Below are positions 34,384 to 42,009 of a stretch of 42,009 bases of DNA, piece by piece; positions within the stretch are counted from its first letter, which is position 1, and each line of letters begins with the position of its first letter. The notes beneath the pieces were generated by a model. It was not told the DNA's origin, made no database searches, and saw nothing but the letters and a program-made list of their open reading frames with translations. A program made the position numbers and the translations under genes. This stretch comes from Clostridiales bacterium (lineage in GTDB: Bacteria > Bacillota > Clostridia > Lachnospirales > Lachnospiraceae): contig JAJPZY010000032.1 of NCBI GenBank assembly GCA_021204085.1, positions 1-42,009 of the forward strand, given 5' to 3'.

Positions 34384-36408
34384 TTATCTGCCAGCGGTAC
34401 CCGCGCTGACCAGCCGATAATATGCATTAGAAGTGATACGGTAGACCACTGCGTATATCACCGCAAATACCACAAAGCACCCGCAGTTGGAAGCGACAAA
34501 AAGAGGCGTGTTGTCCAGTCCGCACAGCAGCAGAAACTGCCGGACGATAAAGAAAGCGAAAACCATATGCAGTCCGGCCATCCCCACCGGAAGAAGGAAA
34601 ACTGTCAGCATCTGGGAGTTGATGCTCCTGCGAATATCCTTTTTTGTCATGCCGACTTTCTGCATAATTTCAAACCGGGAGGCGTCCTCATAGCCTTCCG
34701 AAATCTGTTTGTAATAGATAATCAGCACAGTCGCCAGCACAAACAGGATACTCAGGAATAATCCCAAGAAAAAGATGCCGCCAAACAAAGCGTAATAATC
34801 CCTGCTGCTGGAAGCGAGCGAGTCATAGTCAGAGGTCCACCCGCCGTCGCCAACAACCGTGTAGACCTCATCCATAAAGCGGTCATATTTTTCCTCATAA
34901 TTTTCAATCTGATACTCCGCGCTTTCTTCTGCGTCAAAGGCATAGCTCCACATATCATACGCCGTAAGATAGGCTTCCCCGGATCCCGCGGTTTCCATCA
35001 GAGGGGCAAACACATCCAGGCTCTGTGCCACAATCTGAACAGATTGATAAACCGATGCCATGGAACCGGAATTCAATGTCTGAAACTCCACCATCTCTTT
35101 TACCGTAAAAGAACCTGTGGTCTCGACATCCAGATTTGTAAGCTCATCTGCGTCTTTACTGAAGGCAAGCAGAATCTCACCGTCCGAAAGCGTCGCCGAA
35201 TCACCGCTCAGCCGATTATAAGTCTCGAGATCAATGATGTAGACATTCCAGAATGCGCTCATGGGATTATCTTCTTCATCAAAGCCGAGGAACCGCAGCG
35301 AGTCATCCTCCAGAATCCCGAGTGCGTAGATATACTCTTCCGCGGACTCATTTTTCACAGTCAGATCCTCTGTTGCAAAATCCATCAAACTCTGCCGCTG
35401 CTCCTCGGACAGGCTATAGTGGCATCCCACCTCCACACGGAAATCGGTCGGATACCGCATGTGAAAAACATCCTGAATACCGACGATCAGGCTGATTCCG
35501 GCGGACATGATCACCAGCACGGAGGTCGCCAGAATACAGATTGACGCCAGCCCCGCCCCGTTGCGCTTCATGCGGTAAACCATGGAGGAAACCGAGATAA
35601 AATGGTTTGGCTTATAATAGTAGGTCTTATTTTTCTGCAGCAGACGGCACAGCGCCACGCTTCCCGCGATAAAGATCAGGTAGGTCCCCACGATCACCAG
35701 CAGCACCGCCATAAAAAAGCCGAAAAGTACCGCTATCGGATCATCGATGGTAACGGCGAGGTAATATCCGATTCCGAGGATAACCGCGCCCGCCAGCCCC
35801 AAAATCCAGTTCGCCTTTGGCGGTTTTTCCCCGACATTCTCACTGTGAAGCAGTTCGATGGGATTCGTCAGGCGCACCCGCAGCAGGCCGCAGACAAACA
35901 GCAGCAAAAAGACGCCACCGAAAATCAGGATGGTTTTGGGAATCACGTTCCACACGATCTGAATCGTGTATTCCACCTCTCCTTTCATGATCCGCACCAG
36001 CGCCAGCTCCGCCAGTTTATAGAGAACTACGCCGGAAAGAATTCCGCCCACCAGCGCGATAACCGCAGTAAAGAACGTCTCCCAGATCAGAATGCGCGCG
36101 ATATTTTTCTTGCTCATACCAAGGATATTGTAAAGACCGAATTCCTTCTGCCGCCTGCGCATCAGGAACGAATTCGTATAAAACAGAAAAACCACCGCAA
36201 AGACCGCCACGATATTTTTTCCCAGATCAAGCAGGATCTGCGTCGTCCTCGCTCCGTTAATCTCTGCCACGATCGGCGACGCCGCAAGGGAGGCAATAAT
36301 AAAAAACATGAAAACCATCCCCACGCAGGTCAGGATGTAGGGATAATAAAGCTGACGGTTTTTACGGATGCCGCCAAGAGCGAGTTTCGGATATAAACCG
36401 GATCTCAT
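34384..36408 (-). CDS. BceB-type ABC transporter permease
   Basis: This 674-aa permease has the ten-segment layout of BceB/VraG/PsdB proteins: an N-terminal segment, FtsX-like helix groups, a large extracellular domain of about 200 residues (about 315-520) between segments 7 and 8, and three C-terminal helices. RRRQKEFGLYNILGMSKKNI is the usual FtsX/MacB cytoplasmic motif, repeated as FEIMQKVGMTKKDIRRSI. Such transporters sense and remove peptide antibiotics that bind lipid II cycle intermediates and pass the signal to the linked kinase. Its start overlaps the ATPase stop as ATGA (36405-36408). Confidence 0.9.
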   Translation of the reverse strand: MRSGLYPKLALGGIRKNRQLYYPYILTCVGMVFMFFIIASLAASPIVAEINGARTTQILLDLGKNIVAVFAVVFLFYTNSFLMRRRQKEFGLYNILGMSKKNIARILIWETFFTAVIALVGGILSGVVLYKLAELALVRIMKGEVEYTIQIVWNVIPKTILIFGGVFLLLFVCGLLRVRLTNPIELLHSENVGEKPPKANWILGLAGAVILGIGYYLAVTIDDPIAVLFGFFMAVLLVIVGTYLIFIAGSVALCRLLQKNKTYYYKPNHFISVSSMVYRMKRNGAGLASICILATSVLVIMSAGISLIVGIQDVFHMRYPTDFRVEVGCHYSLSEEQRQSLMDFATEDLTVKNESAEEYIYALGILEDDSLRFLGFDEEDNPMSAFWNVYIIDLETYNRLSGDSATLSDGEILLAFSKDADELTNLDVETTGSFTVKEMVEFQTLNSGSMASVYQSVQIVAQSLDVFAPLMETAGSGEAYLTAYDMWSYAFDAEESAEYQIENYEEKYDRFMDEVYTVVGDGGWTSDYDSLASSSRDYYALFGGIFFLGLFLSILFVLATVLIIYYKQISEGYEDASRFEIMQKVGMTKKDIRRSINSQMLTVFLLPVGMAGLHMVFAFFIVRQFLLLCGLDNTPLFVASNCGCFVVFAVIYAVVYRITSNAYYRLVSAGTAGR

Positions 36409-37169
36409 ACTTGCATCCCTCCCCTCGCCAGCATGGTCAGCGTATCGGAAATCTTCTGATACAGTTCCTCGCTGCTTAACTCTCCCCGATAAAGCTGGTG
36501 AAAAACGACGCCGTCCTTGATAAACAGCACCCGGTTTGCACGGCTGGCTGCTTTAACAGAATGTGTCACCATGAGGATGGTCTGTCCCTGCGCGTTGATA
36601 TTTGAAAAGACATTTAAGAGTTCATCCGTCGACTTGCTGTCCAGCGCTCCGGTCGGCTCATCCGCCAGAAGGATGCGCGGCCCGGGAATCAACGCCCGCG
36701 CCACAGCCGCCCGCTGCTTCTGGCCGCCGGAAACCTCATACGGATACTTCTTCAGTAAATCCGTAATCCCCAGCAGTCCGGCGATCGGCCGCAAACGCTC
36801 CGTCATCTCCCAGTAGGATTTTCCGGCAAGCACTAGCGGCAAATAAATATTATCCTCCAGCGTAAAGGTGTCCAGCAGGTTGAATTCCTGAAACACAAAC
36901 CCCAGATTATCCCGCCGGAATTCTGCCATGGCGGACTCCTTCACCTGACTTAAATCTTTCCCGTCCAGCATCACGCTGCCGCCGCTCGGCTGATCCAGCG
37001 CGGCAAGAATGTTTAAGAGTGTCGTCTTTCCCGAACCGCTCTCGCTCATGATGGCGACATACTCGCCCTCCATGACGTCAAAGCTGACATTTTTCAGTGC
37101 TTCCACACTGCTGCCGCCAAGACGCGTCGTGTAGACTTTTTTTACGTTTTTCACATGTAATAATGGCAT
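36405..37169 (-). CDS. BceA-type ABC transporter ATP-binding protein
   Basis: This 254-aa ATPase of the MacB/LolD/BceA group powers the BceB-type permease. Walker A reads SESGSGKT (42-49), with serine in place of the first glycine of GxxxxGKT; the lysine and threonine are kept. The signature is VSGGQKQR, Walker B ILLADEPTGALD and the H-loop MVTHS. AGGAGG precedes the start. A 7-4-7 dyad upstream (37243-37262) is a likely site for the linked response regulator, so bceAB can be induced separately from bceRS. Confidence 0.92.
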   Translation of the reverse strand: MPLLHVKNVKKVYTTRLGGSSVEALKNVSFDVMEGEYVAIMSESGSGKTTLLNILAALDQPSGGSVMLDGKDLSQVKESAMAEFRRDNLGFVFQEFNLLDTFTLEDNIYLPLVLAGKSYWEMTERLRPIAGLLGITDLLKKYPYEVSGGQKQRAAVARALIPGPRILLADEPTGALDSKSTDELLNVFSNINAQGQTILMVTHSVKAASRANRVLFIKDGVVFHQLYRGELSSEELYQKISDTLTMLARGGMQV

Positions 37170-37242
37170 GTCATATCCTCCTTCTTTTTGTAACTATGAT
37201 AAAAAAGAAGCAGTTTTTAAACCATCGATTTACCTTACGGTT

Positions 37243-37262
37243 TTCTTACATTTTTGTAAGAA
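37243..37262 (-). promoter_or_regulatory. Likely BceR-type operator
   Basis: TTCTTACA and TGTAAGAA form perfect arms separated by TTTT. The core is a 7-4-7 inverted repeat, the arrangement known for BceR-like regulators upstream of their transporter genes. It lies about 75 bp before the bceA-type start. It could also act as a weak hairpin at the end of the kinase transcript. Confidence 0.6.
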
Positions 37263-37295
37263 TTTTATGACTTTGGAACCAGGCAAAGCATCATG

Positions 37296-38249
37296 TCAGG
37301 AAGTGATTTTCTCCTTCTCCAGATTCAGCCGAATCACCGTCCCCTTCCCCGGCTCAGACTCGGCGGAAATCTGATAACCGAGGTCATCACAAATTCGCCT
37401 GCACAGATACAAACCGATCCCGCTGGCCTTTTTGTCCGTCCTCCCATTGTAGCCGGTAAATCCCTGATCAAAAATCCGCGGCAGGTCCTCCGGGGCGATG
37501 CCGATTCCGGTGTCGCGGATGCAAAGAATCTGCGAATGATTATGATTGGAAATTCCGGGGGATTTGATATCCAGAGTATCCGAACATTCCATATAAATAG
37601 AAATACTCCCCGACAGAGTATATTTCAGTGCGTTCGACAAAATCTGCTCCACGACAAATGACAGCCACTTTTCATCGGTCAGCACCGTCTCATTCAGCGG
37701 ATCATAGTGAAGGGCGATCTTCCGCGCGATAAACTCTCCGGAAAATTTGCGGACGGCTCCCCGGACAATCTCATCCAGATCCTGCTCCCGGAAGACATAA
37801 TCCGTGCTGTCCGCGTCCAGACGAAGGTAAGTCATCACCATATCCGTATAAGTCTCGATGCGGCTTAAATCACTGCGAAGCCGACGGGTAAAGCCGCTGT
37901 CCTGCCCCTCCAGACTCAGGCGCATGGCGGCGATCGGCGTCTTGATCTGATGCGCCCAGACATTATAATAGTCCATTCTCCGCTGCGTTTTTTCCTGATC
38001 GTCGGACAGCTCCTGCTGCAGATCCCGAATCTTTTCCTCTAACTCTCGAACCTGATCAAAACGCTTTTTCTCCGCTCGATAATCAATGATCAGATACACA
38101 ATCACCGGAATCAGACCTAATCCCATAGGGTAGGCAACCGCCGAAAGCGGCAGACGATAAAGAGCAAAGCTGCACGCAAGAAGAACGAAAACCAGTCCGT
38201 AAAGGAACAGGAGGGGAAGTTTATTTTTTATGTAACAATGAATTTTCAT
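37296..38249 (-). CDS. BceS-type sensor histidine kinase
   Basis: This 317-aa intramembrane-sensing kinase has two close membrane segments (about 12-30 and 36-55) with almost no extracellular loop, as in BceS. The phospho-acceptor is His100 in WAHQIKTPIAAM, followed by the ATPase domain with LSNALKYT (N box), DTGIGIAPEDLPRIFDQGF and GIGLYLCRRI. BceS kinases do not bind the drug but take their signal from the BceAB transporter. It lies between the regulator gene (91 nt upstream) and the transporter genes. Confidence 0.92.
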   Translation of the reverse strand: MKIHCYIKNKLPLLFLYGLVFVLLACSFALYRLPLSAVAYPMGLGLIPVIVYLIIDYRAEKKRFDQVRELEEKIRDLQQELSDDQEKTQRRMDYYNVWAHQIKTPIAAMRLSLEGQDSGFTRRLRSDLSRIETYTDMVMTYLRLDADSTDYVFREQDLDEIVRGAVRKFSGEFIARKIALHYDPLNETVLTDEKWLSFVVEQILSNALKYTLSGSISIYMECSDTLDIKSPGISNHNHSQILCIRDTGIGIAPEDLPRIFDQGFTGYNGRTDKKASGIGLYLCRRICDDLGYQISAESEPGKGTVIRLNLEKEKITS

Positions 38250-38340
38250 ATCTTTTCAAACCTATTGCACCGCAGCAACATACATTTCAATAATCGTTAA
38301 TTACTTTCATCAATGCAAACGCACCTGAATACCAGTTAAT

Positions 38341-39018
38341 CTACTCCACGATATATCCCTGTCCGTGTCTGGTTGCGATAAACCCCTTCAGCCCCAAACC
38401 GTCCAGCTTTTTCCGCAGGCGGTTTACATTGACCGTCAGCGTATTATCATCCACAAAACTGTCCGTCTCCCAGAGACGCTGCATCAGCTTTTCCCGCGAT
38501 ACAATCCTGCCCCTGCTCTCCAGCAGAGTCAGAAGAATCCGGTACTCGTTCTTCGTCAGTTCCAGTTTTTTTCCTTCGTAAACAAGGCTGCTGTCCATGG
38601 TACTTAGAGAAAGCCCCTTGTAATTGAGAACCGGGGGTTCCGCGAAATCATAACTGCGACGCAAAAGCGCCTGCACTTTGACCGTCAGCACACTCATATC
38701 AAACGGCTTGGCGATAAAATCATCCCCGCCCATATTGACGGCCATCACGATGTTCATATTGTCCGCGGCGGAAGAAATAAAGATAATCGGCACATTCGAA
38801 ACCTTGCGAATCTCACTGCACCAGTGATAACCGTTATAAAAGGGCAACATAATATCCAGCAGAACCAGATGCGGCTGAATTTTCTGAAACTCCGTCAGGA
38901 TATCTGCAAAATTTCCGGCTGTGAAGCATTCGAACCCCCAGCCGGATAATGCCCCGGAAATTCCCTCCGCAATCCCGCGGTCATCCTCTATGATAAAAAT
39001 GCGATACATGTCATACAA
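38341..39018 (-). CDS. BceR-type OmpR-family response regulator
   Basis: This 225-aa regulator has a receiver domain with phospho-acceptor Asp55 in LVLLDIMLP and acidic residues in IIEDD, and a C-terminal winged-helix domain (about 130-225) with ELTKNEYRILLTLLESRGRIV and the closing TRHGQGYIVE. It is the partner of the kinase encoded next and should activate bceAB through the dyad at 37243-37262. GGAGG lies 5 nt before the ATG at 39018 and 11 nt before another ATG at 39009; either start leaves the domain intact. Confidence 0.92.
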   Translation of the reverse strand: MYDMYRIFIIEDDRGIAEGISGALSGWGFECFTAGNFADILTEFQKIQPHLVLLDIMLPFYNGYHWCSEIRKVSNVPIIFISSAADNMNIVMAVNMGGDDFIAKPFDMSVLTVKVQALLRRSYDFAEPPVLNYKGLSLSTMDSSLVYEGKKLELTKNEYRILLTLLESRGRIVSREKLMQRLWETDSFVDDNTLTVNVNRLRKKLDGLGLKGFIATRHGQGYIVE

Positions 39019-39030
39019 ACCTCCGTACCC

Positions 39031-39207
39031 TCACACAATCTTCTCAAGCGTTTCCGGCGATAAAATCTTCCGAATATTTGCAAGAAACAGAACCGACGCC
39101 GTGGCCGCCGACAACAAATCCGCCACCGGCTCCGCATAGTAAACGCCCTTCACGCCCCAGAAATGCGGGAAAAGCAGCGCCATCTGCTCCTCTTTTGAAA
39201 AATCCAT
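39031..39207 (-). pseudogene. C-terminal fragment of a MATE-family efflux pump
   Basis: Fifty-eight codons from an ATG at 39207 to TGA 39031-39033 read FPHFWGVKGVYYAEPVADLL and then a hydrophobic helix ending LANIRKIL. This matches the last helices of MATE multidrug pumps (the GVYYAEPVAD segment and following helix), which are normally about 450 aa. No upstream coding sequence of the family is present, since the rlmD-type gene begins 43 nt upstream and an in-frame stop precedes the ATG. It ends 12 nt before the response-regulator start codon. Confidence 0.65.
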
Positions 39208-39249
39208 GATTCAGCTCCCCGTACGCTTTATGATCTGCACTCTGCGGCA

Positions 39250-40659
39250 TCATCCTCTGCTTAAGTTCACAATGACTTCCGTATGCGCCGTAAACGGAAA
39301 ACAATCAAACGGATACGCCCCCTGCGCCCGGTAGCCATGGGAGGTAAAATACTTCAAATCCCGCGCCTGTGTCTCCGGATTACAGGAAATATACACAATC
39401 CGCTCCGGATGCAGCTGCACCACTGCACTCATAAACGTCTCATCGCTCCCGCTTCTGGGCGGATCCATAAATACTACATTTGCATGCTCGCCCTGCTCAG
39501 CCATCTGCACCATGATCTTTCCGGCGTCCGCCGTGTAAAAAGTAACATTCTTCTTTCCGTTCGTCTTCGCATTGCGGACGGCATCCCGGACAGCATCCCG
39601 ATTCAGCTCTACGCCGATGACTTCTTTCGCCCGATCCGCTGCACAGATTCCAATCGTTCCGATACCGCAATAGGCATCGATCACCCGCTCCTTTCCGGTC
39701 AGTTCCGCAAGCTCAATCGCCTTCGCGTACAGCTTCTCCGTCTGCACCGGATTCACCTGATAAAAAGATTTCGGCGAGATGCGAAAGGTCTGCCCGCAGA
39801 GGACATCCTCAATATAGCCTTTGCCGTAAATCACGGTCTCTTTCTCGCCCAAAACCATGCTGGTTTTTTTATTATTCACATTGATGATAATTGTCGTAAT
39901 CTCCGGATAAAGCTTCCGCAGCGCTTTCACAAAATTATTTTTTGAGGGCAGAATCGGAGAGCCAAGCACCAGCACCACCATGATTTCCCCGGTGGAAAAT
40001 CCCCGGCGAACCAACACATGACGCAGCAGCCCGTAACCGGTATCCTCGTCGTACGTCTTAATTCGAAACGAGCGGAGCATCCCCCGAATATCCCGGATAA
40101 TCGCGTCCGCTTTCTCATCTTCGATCAGGCAGTCATCCACCGGAACCACCCGATGTGTCTTCTCTTCGTAAACACCGGAGATAATCGTGCCGTCCGTCTG
40201 TCGGTCAAAAACAGCGTGTACTTTATTGCGGTAATGATAAGGATTGTCCATGCCGACAATCGAATACACCCTGCAAAACGGTTTCAGCAGCTCCCTGACC
40301 TGCTTTTCCTTAATCTCCAGCTGTTTCTTGTAGGAAATATCCTAATATCGGCATCCGCCGCACCTCTTTATGACCGGACAGGCTTTCTCATTTTTCGGTT
40401 TCTTCACCCGGTTTTCGGAAACAGCCCCCGATTTCACAACCGCTTTCTCCGAATACTCCCTTTGCTTTTCCCCGGATTTCTTCGGATACTCTTTTCCGGA
40501 TTTATTTGAATCACCTCTCCGCGGTTTTCTGTTTTCCTCACCTTTTCTCTGACGATTTCCTTTACTCTCAGATTCACCCCCGCGACTCCTGTTCCCCAAA
40601 GATTCGCCCTTCAAATTTCGATTTTTCTGAGAATTCTGTTTGCCTCCGACTCCACTCAT
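39250..40659 (-). pseudogene. rlmD: RlmD/RumA-type 23S rRNA (uracil-C5) methyltransferase with internal TAG
   Basis: The reading frame of 469 codons plus the final stop is broken by one in-frame TAG at 40342-40344. Before it lie 105 codons ending CPVIKRCGGCRY, the start of the 4Fe-4S motif. After it the frame continues DISYKKQLEIKEKQ and then 339 residues with GMDNPYHYRNK, YCGIGTIGI, VFMDPPRSG and the catalytic cysteine in YISCNPETQARD. The position of the TAG is one where homologues usually have glutamine (CAG), so a single C-to-T change explains it. The first 85 residues are an unusual Arg/Lys/Gly/Ser-rich stretch. The start at 40659 has AGGAG 8 nt upstream. The C-terminal part alone could be made from GTG 40269, without the cluster. 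Confidence 0.8.
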
Positions 40660-40761
40660 CACTCGGTCTCCTACTATATTACTTTATCTTACTTGCTCCT
40701 AAAACTATGTTCCCTGCATTGCATATATCCTGAATTACTTTGCTAAGCGCCGCATGCATGC

Positions 40762-40863
40762 ATGAAAGCAGCCAATCAGCATTCGCCCATGGCAGCTTTG
40801 CATAAGTTCGACTACGGAAATCAGAGATTTCCTGTCTCTCTTATCCGCTTCTTGGGCTTTCAT
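40762..40863 (+). repeat. Structured intergenic repeat, copy 2
   Basis: This 102-nt element matches the one at 104-209 in its core (AGCTTTGCATAAGTTCGA) and fold. Stems are ATAAG/CTTAT (40802-40806/40840-40844), GAC/GTC (40810-40812/40834-40836) and GGAAATC/GATTTCC (40816-40822/40826-40832) around an AGA loop. The outer arms ATGAAAGC (40762-40769) and GCTTTCAT (40856-40863) pair perfectly but share no sequence with the outer arms of copy 1. It lies in the 309-nt gap between the thioredoxin-reductase-like gene and the rlmD-type gene; the rest of that gap shows nothing I can name. Confidence 0.75.
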
Positions 40864-40968
40864 AGTAAAATATATACGAAGGTTTTCATGCTGCATCGCC
40901 CAACGCACCTGCCCATTCAGATACGCCGTCTTTCAGCATCTTCAGGTGCTTCCCCGGCAGCAATGCAT

Positions 40969-41817
40969 CTACCGGCTCAGATATGCCAGAATACTGTGCG
41001 CCGCCACATTTCCCTCGCCCACAGCCTTCGCGATCTGATACGGCCGCCCGGTGCAATCTCCCGCCGCGAAACATCCCGGAAGATTTGTCTCCATCTGCCG
41101 ATTCACCGTAATATGAGGCCCATCCATCGAAAGTCCCGGAAGCAGCGTGCCGGGAGCCACGGCATTGCGCAGGCAAAACAACCCGTCAATTGAAACGGTC
41201 GTCCCATCGGTCAATTGCAGTTCCGTTACTTTCATGCCCCCGCGGACTTCTTTGATCGGCATTTGCAGCCTCTCCACATTCGGCAGATTCAATTCGCTGT
41301 CCTTATATGGCATATACAGGTATACTTTTTCGGCCAGCTCCGCCAAATACTCGACCTCATGCTCATAACGCCTGTCCTGACAGTAGACCGCAATCGTTTT
41401 TCCCTTATATAAAAATCCGTCGCAGGTAGCACAGTAGCTGACGCCCCGGCCTAAAAACTCCTGCTCTCCCGGAAAGCCCTTTGCTGTCACCGCGCCGATT
41501 GCTAACAAAAGTGTCCGCGCCTCATAAATCTCATTCTCCGCCAGCAACTGGAAACTCTCCTCCATGGGCAGAATCATCGTGACCATGCGATCCGTCAGAG
41601 TCAAATCCATTTGCGCCATCTGCTCCGCAAATCTGTGATTCAACTCTGTACCGCTGATCATGCCAAGTCCCGGGTAATTTGCTATTTTTTCTGATTTTTC
41701 CACCTTATCACTTAATTGTGCAGATCCAAACCAGATAATATCCTTATTATGAAGCTTTAAATTCAGTGCAGCGGACAATCCGGCCGGTCCGCTGCCGATA
41801 ATTGCTGTATCGTACAT
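40969..41817 (-). CDS. Thioredoxin-reductase-like flavoprotein without NADPH motif
   Basis: This 282-aa protein has the FAD-binding GSGPAG at 8-13, the redox-active CATC at 129-132 in SYCATCDG, and the second FAD motif GCFAAGDCTGRPYQ near the C-terminus, as in low-molecular-weight thioredoxin reductase. The NADPH-binding loop that normally reads GGGDSAxEEA after the active site is replaced by VYCQDRRYEHE (144-154), and the HRR motif for the 2'-phosphate is absent. This pattern is known from ferredoxin-dependent flavin thioredoxin reductases and related DTR-type proteins of clostridia and cyanobacteria. The protein is also about 30 residues shorter than TrxB. GGAGG lies 6-7 nt before the start. 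No thioredoxin or ferredoxin gene is in the window. Confidence 0.85.
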   Translation of the reverse strand: MYDTAIIGSGPAGLSAALNLKLHNKDIIWFGSAQLSDKVEKSEKIANYPGLGMISGTELNHRFAEQMAQMDLTLTDRMVTMILPMEESFQLLAENEIYEARTLLLAIGAVTAKGFPGEQEFLGRGVSYCATCDGFLYKGKTIAVYCQDRRYEHEVEYLAELAEKVYLYMPYKDSELNLPNVERLQMPIKEVRGGMKVTELQLTDGTTVSIDGLFCLRNAVAPGTLLPGLSMDGPHITVNRQMETNLPGCFAAGDCTGRPYQIAKAVGEGNVAAHSILAYLSR

Positions 41818-41954
41818 TCATTTCCTCCAGTGCGAAATACTTTCCCTTCGATTCGTTGTTCTGTTCATCAATACTATTTGCCACTCCCGCCTCATTTTCA
41901 AAGCAAAAGAAATTCCCATATAAACCGATTTTACCCGCTCAACGCAGAAAATAC

Positions 41955-42007
41955 AATAAAAAAGTGTCTGTGACACTTCAACTCCCCTGCCCCTCAATCT
42001 TGAGGGG
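41955..42007 (-). terminator. Terminator of a gene to the right of the window, plus adjacent hairpin
   Basis: On the minus strand AAGTGTC (pairing 41962-41968 with 41972-41978) forms a 7-bp stem followed by TTTTTATTG, a standard terminator. A second hairpin, CCCCTCAA TC TTGAGGGG, lies at 41990-42007. Together they mark the end of a minus-strand transcription unit beginning outside the window. Confidence 0.75.
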
Positions 42008-42009
42008 TG

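Noticed and set aside
35602-36396. 264-codon plus-strand frame opposite the BceB-type gene
   Set aside because: It is antisense to a well-supported permease and rich in His/Arg/Gln as expected for a shadow frame.
40342-40344. Pyrrolysine or other recoding at the TAG in rlmD
   Set aside because: Homologues have an ordinary glutamine here, no recoding element was seen, and a point mutation is simpler.
40886-41000. Small gene after the thioredoxin-reductase-like gene (frame ending SEWAGALGDAA)
   Set aside because: It looks somewhat protein-like but has no ribosome binding site and its frame runs antisense-free only by overlapping the upstream gene; not enough support.

Overview
The window looks like a chromosomal segment of a Gram-positive anaerobe of the class Clostridia, most probably a Lachnospiraceae relative. 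The evidence is the gene content: YesM/YesN-type two-component proteins beside lipoprotein sugar ABC transporters that lack their own ATPase, a Bce-type peptide-sensing module, a C_GCAxxG_C_C protein, MgtE, a FucO-type dehydrogenase and a thioredoxin-reductase-like flavoprotein without an NADPH motif. Strong AGGAGG-type ribosome binding sites and sigma-A promoters fit this. No tRNA, rRNA, transposase, phage gene or CRISPR array was found.

Layout. Positions 1-1718 (+) carry the end of a polar amino-acid ABC transporter operon (permease and ATPase). Positions 1893-3278 (+) hold an unrecognised soluble protein behind a near-consensus promoter. Positions 3348-5756 (-) hold a YfcE-like phosphoesterase, a SpoU/TrmH RNA methyltransferase and an MNT nucleotidyltransferase whose HEPN partner survives only as a fragment. 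An alpha/beta hydrolase lies at 5940-6935 (+). From 7097 to the right end everything is on the minus strand.

Positions 7097-15074 form a sucrose/fructan utilisation locus: lipoprotein binding protein, two permeases, LacI-family regulator, GH32 sucrose-6-phosphate hydrolase and fructokinase. Three identical 14-bp dyads, two before the binding-protein gene and one before the hydrolase gene, tie the locus together as one regulon. A YesL-like membrane protein, MgtE and a DUF4143-type ATPase follow. Positions 19020-30446 form an alpha-glucan locus: sensor kinase, lipoprotein binding protein, second binding protein, two permeases, AraC-type response regulator, 4-alpha-glucanotransferase and GH13 glucosidase. 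This reads as a sense-import-degrade unit.

Positions 30847-33492 hold fucO and a PurF-like protein whose N-terminal catalytic cysteine is missing. Positions 34384-39018 hold a complete bceRSAB-type antimicrobial-peptide sensing and resistance operon. The right end has a MATE pump fragment, an rlmD-type rRNA methyltransferase interrupted by an in-frame TAG, and the thioredoxin-reductase-like protein.

The most unusual non-coding features are two. First, an array between the PurF-like gene and bceB in which 7-8 bp dyad arms recur at an exact 53-bp period with unrelated interiors. Second, a structured repeat of about 105 nt present at both ends of the window, whose copies differ by compensatory base-pair changes and whose outer stems are paired but unrelated in sequence.
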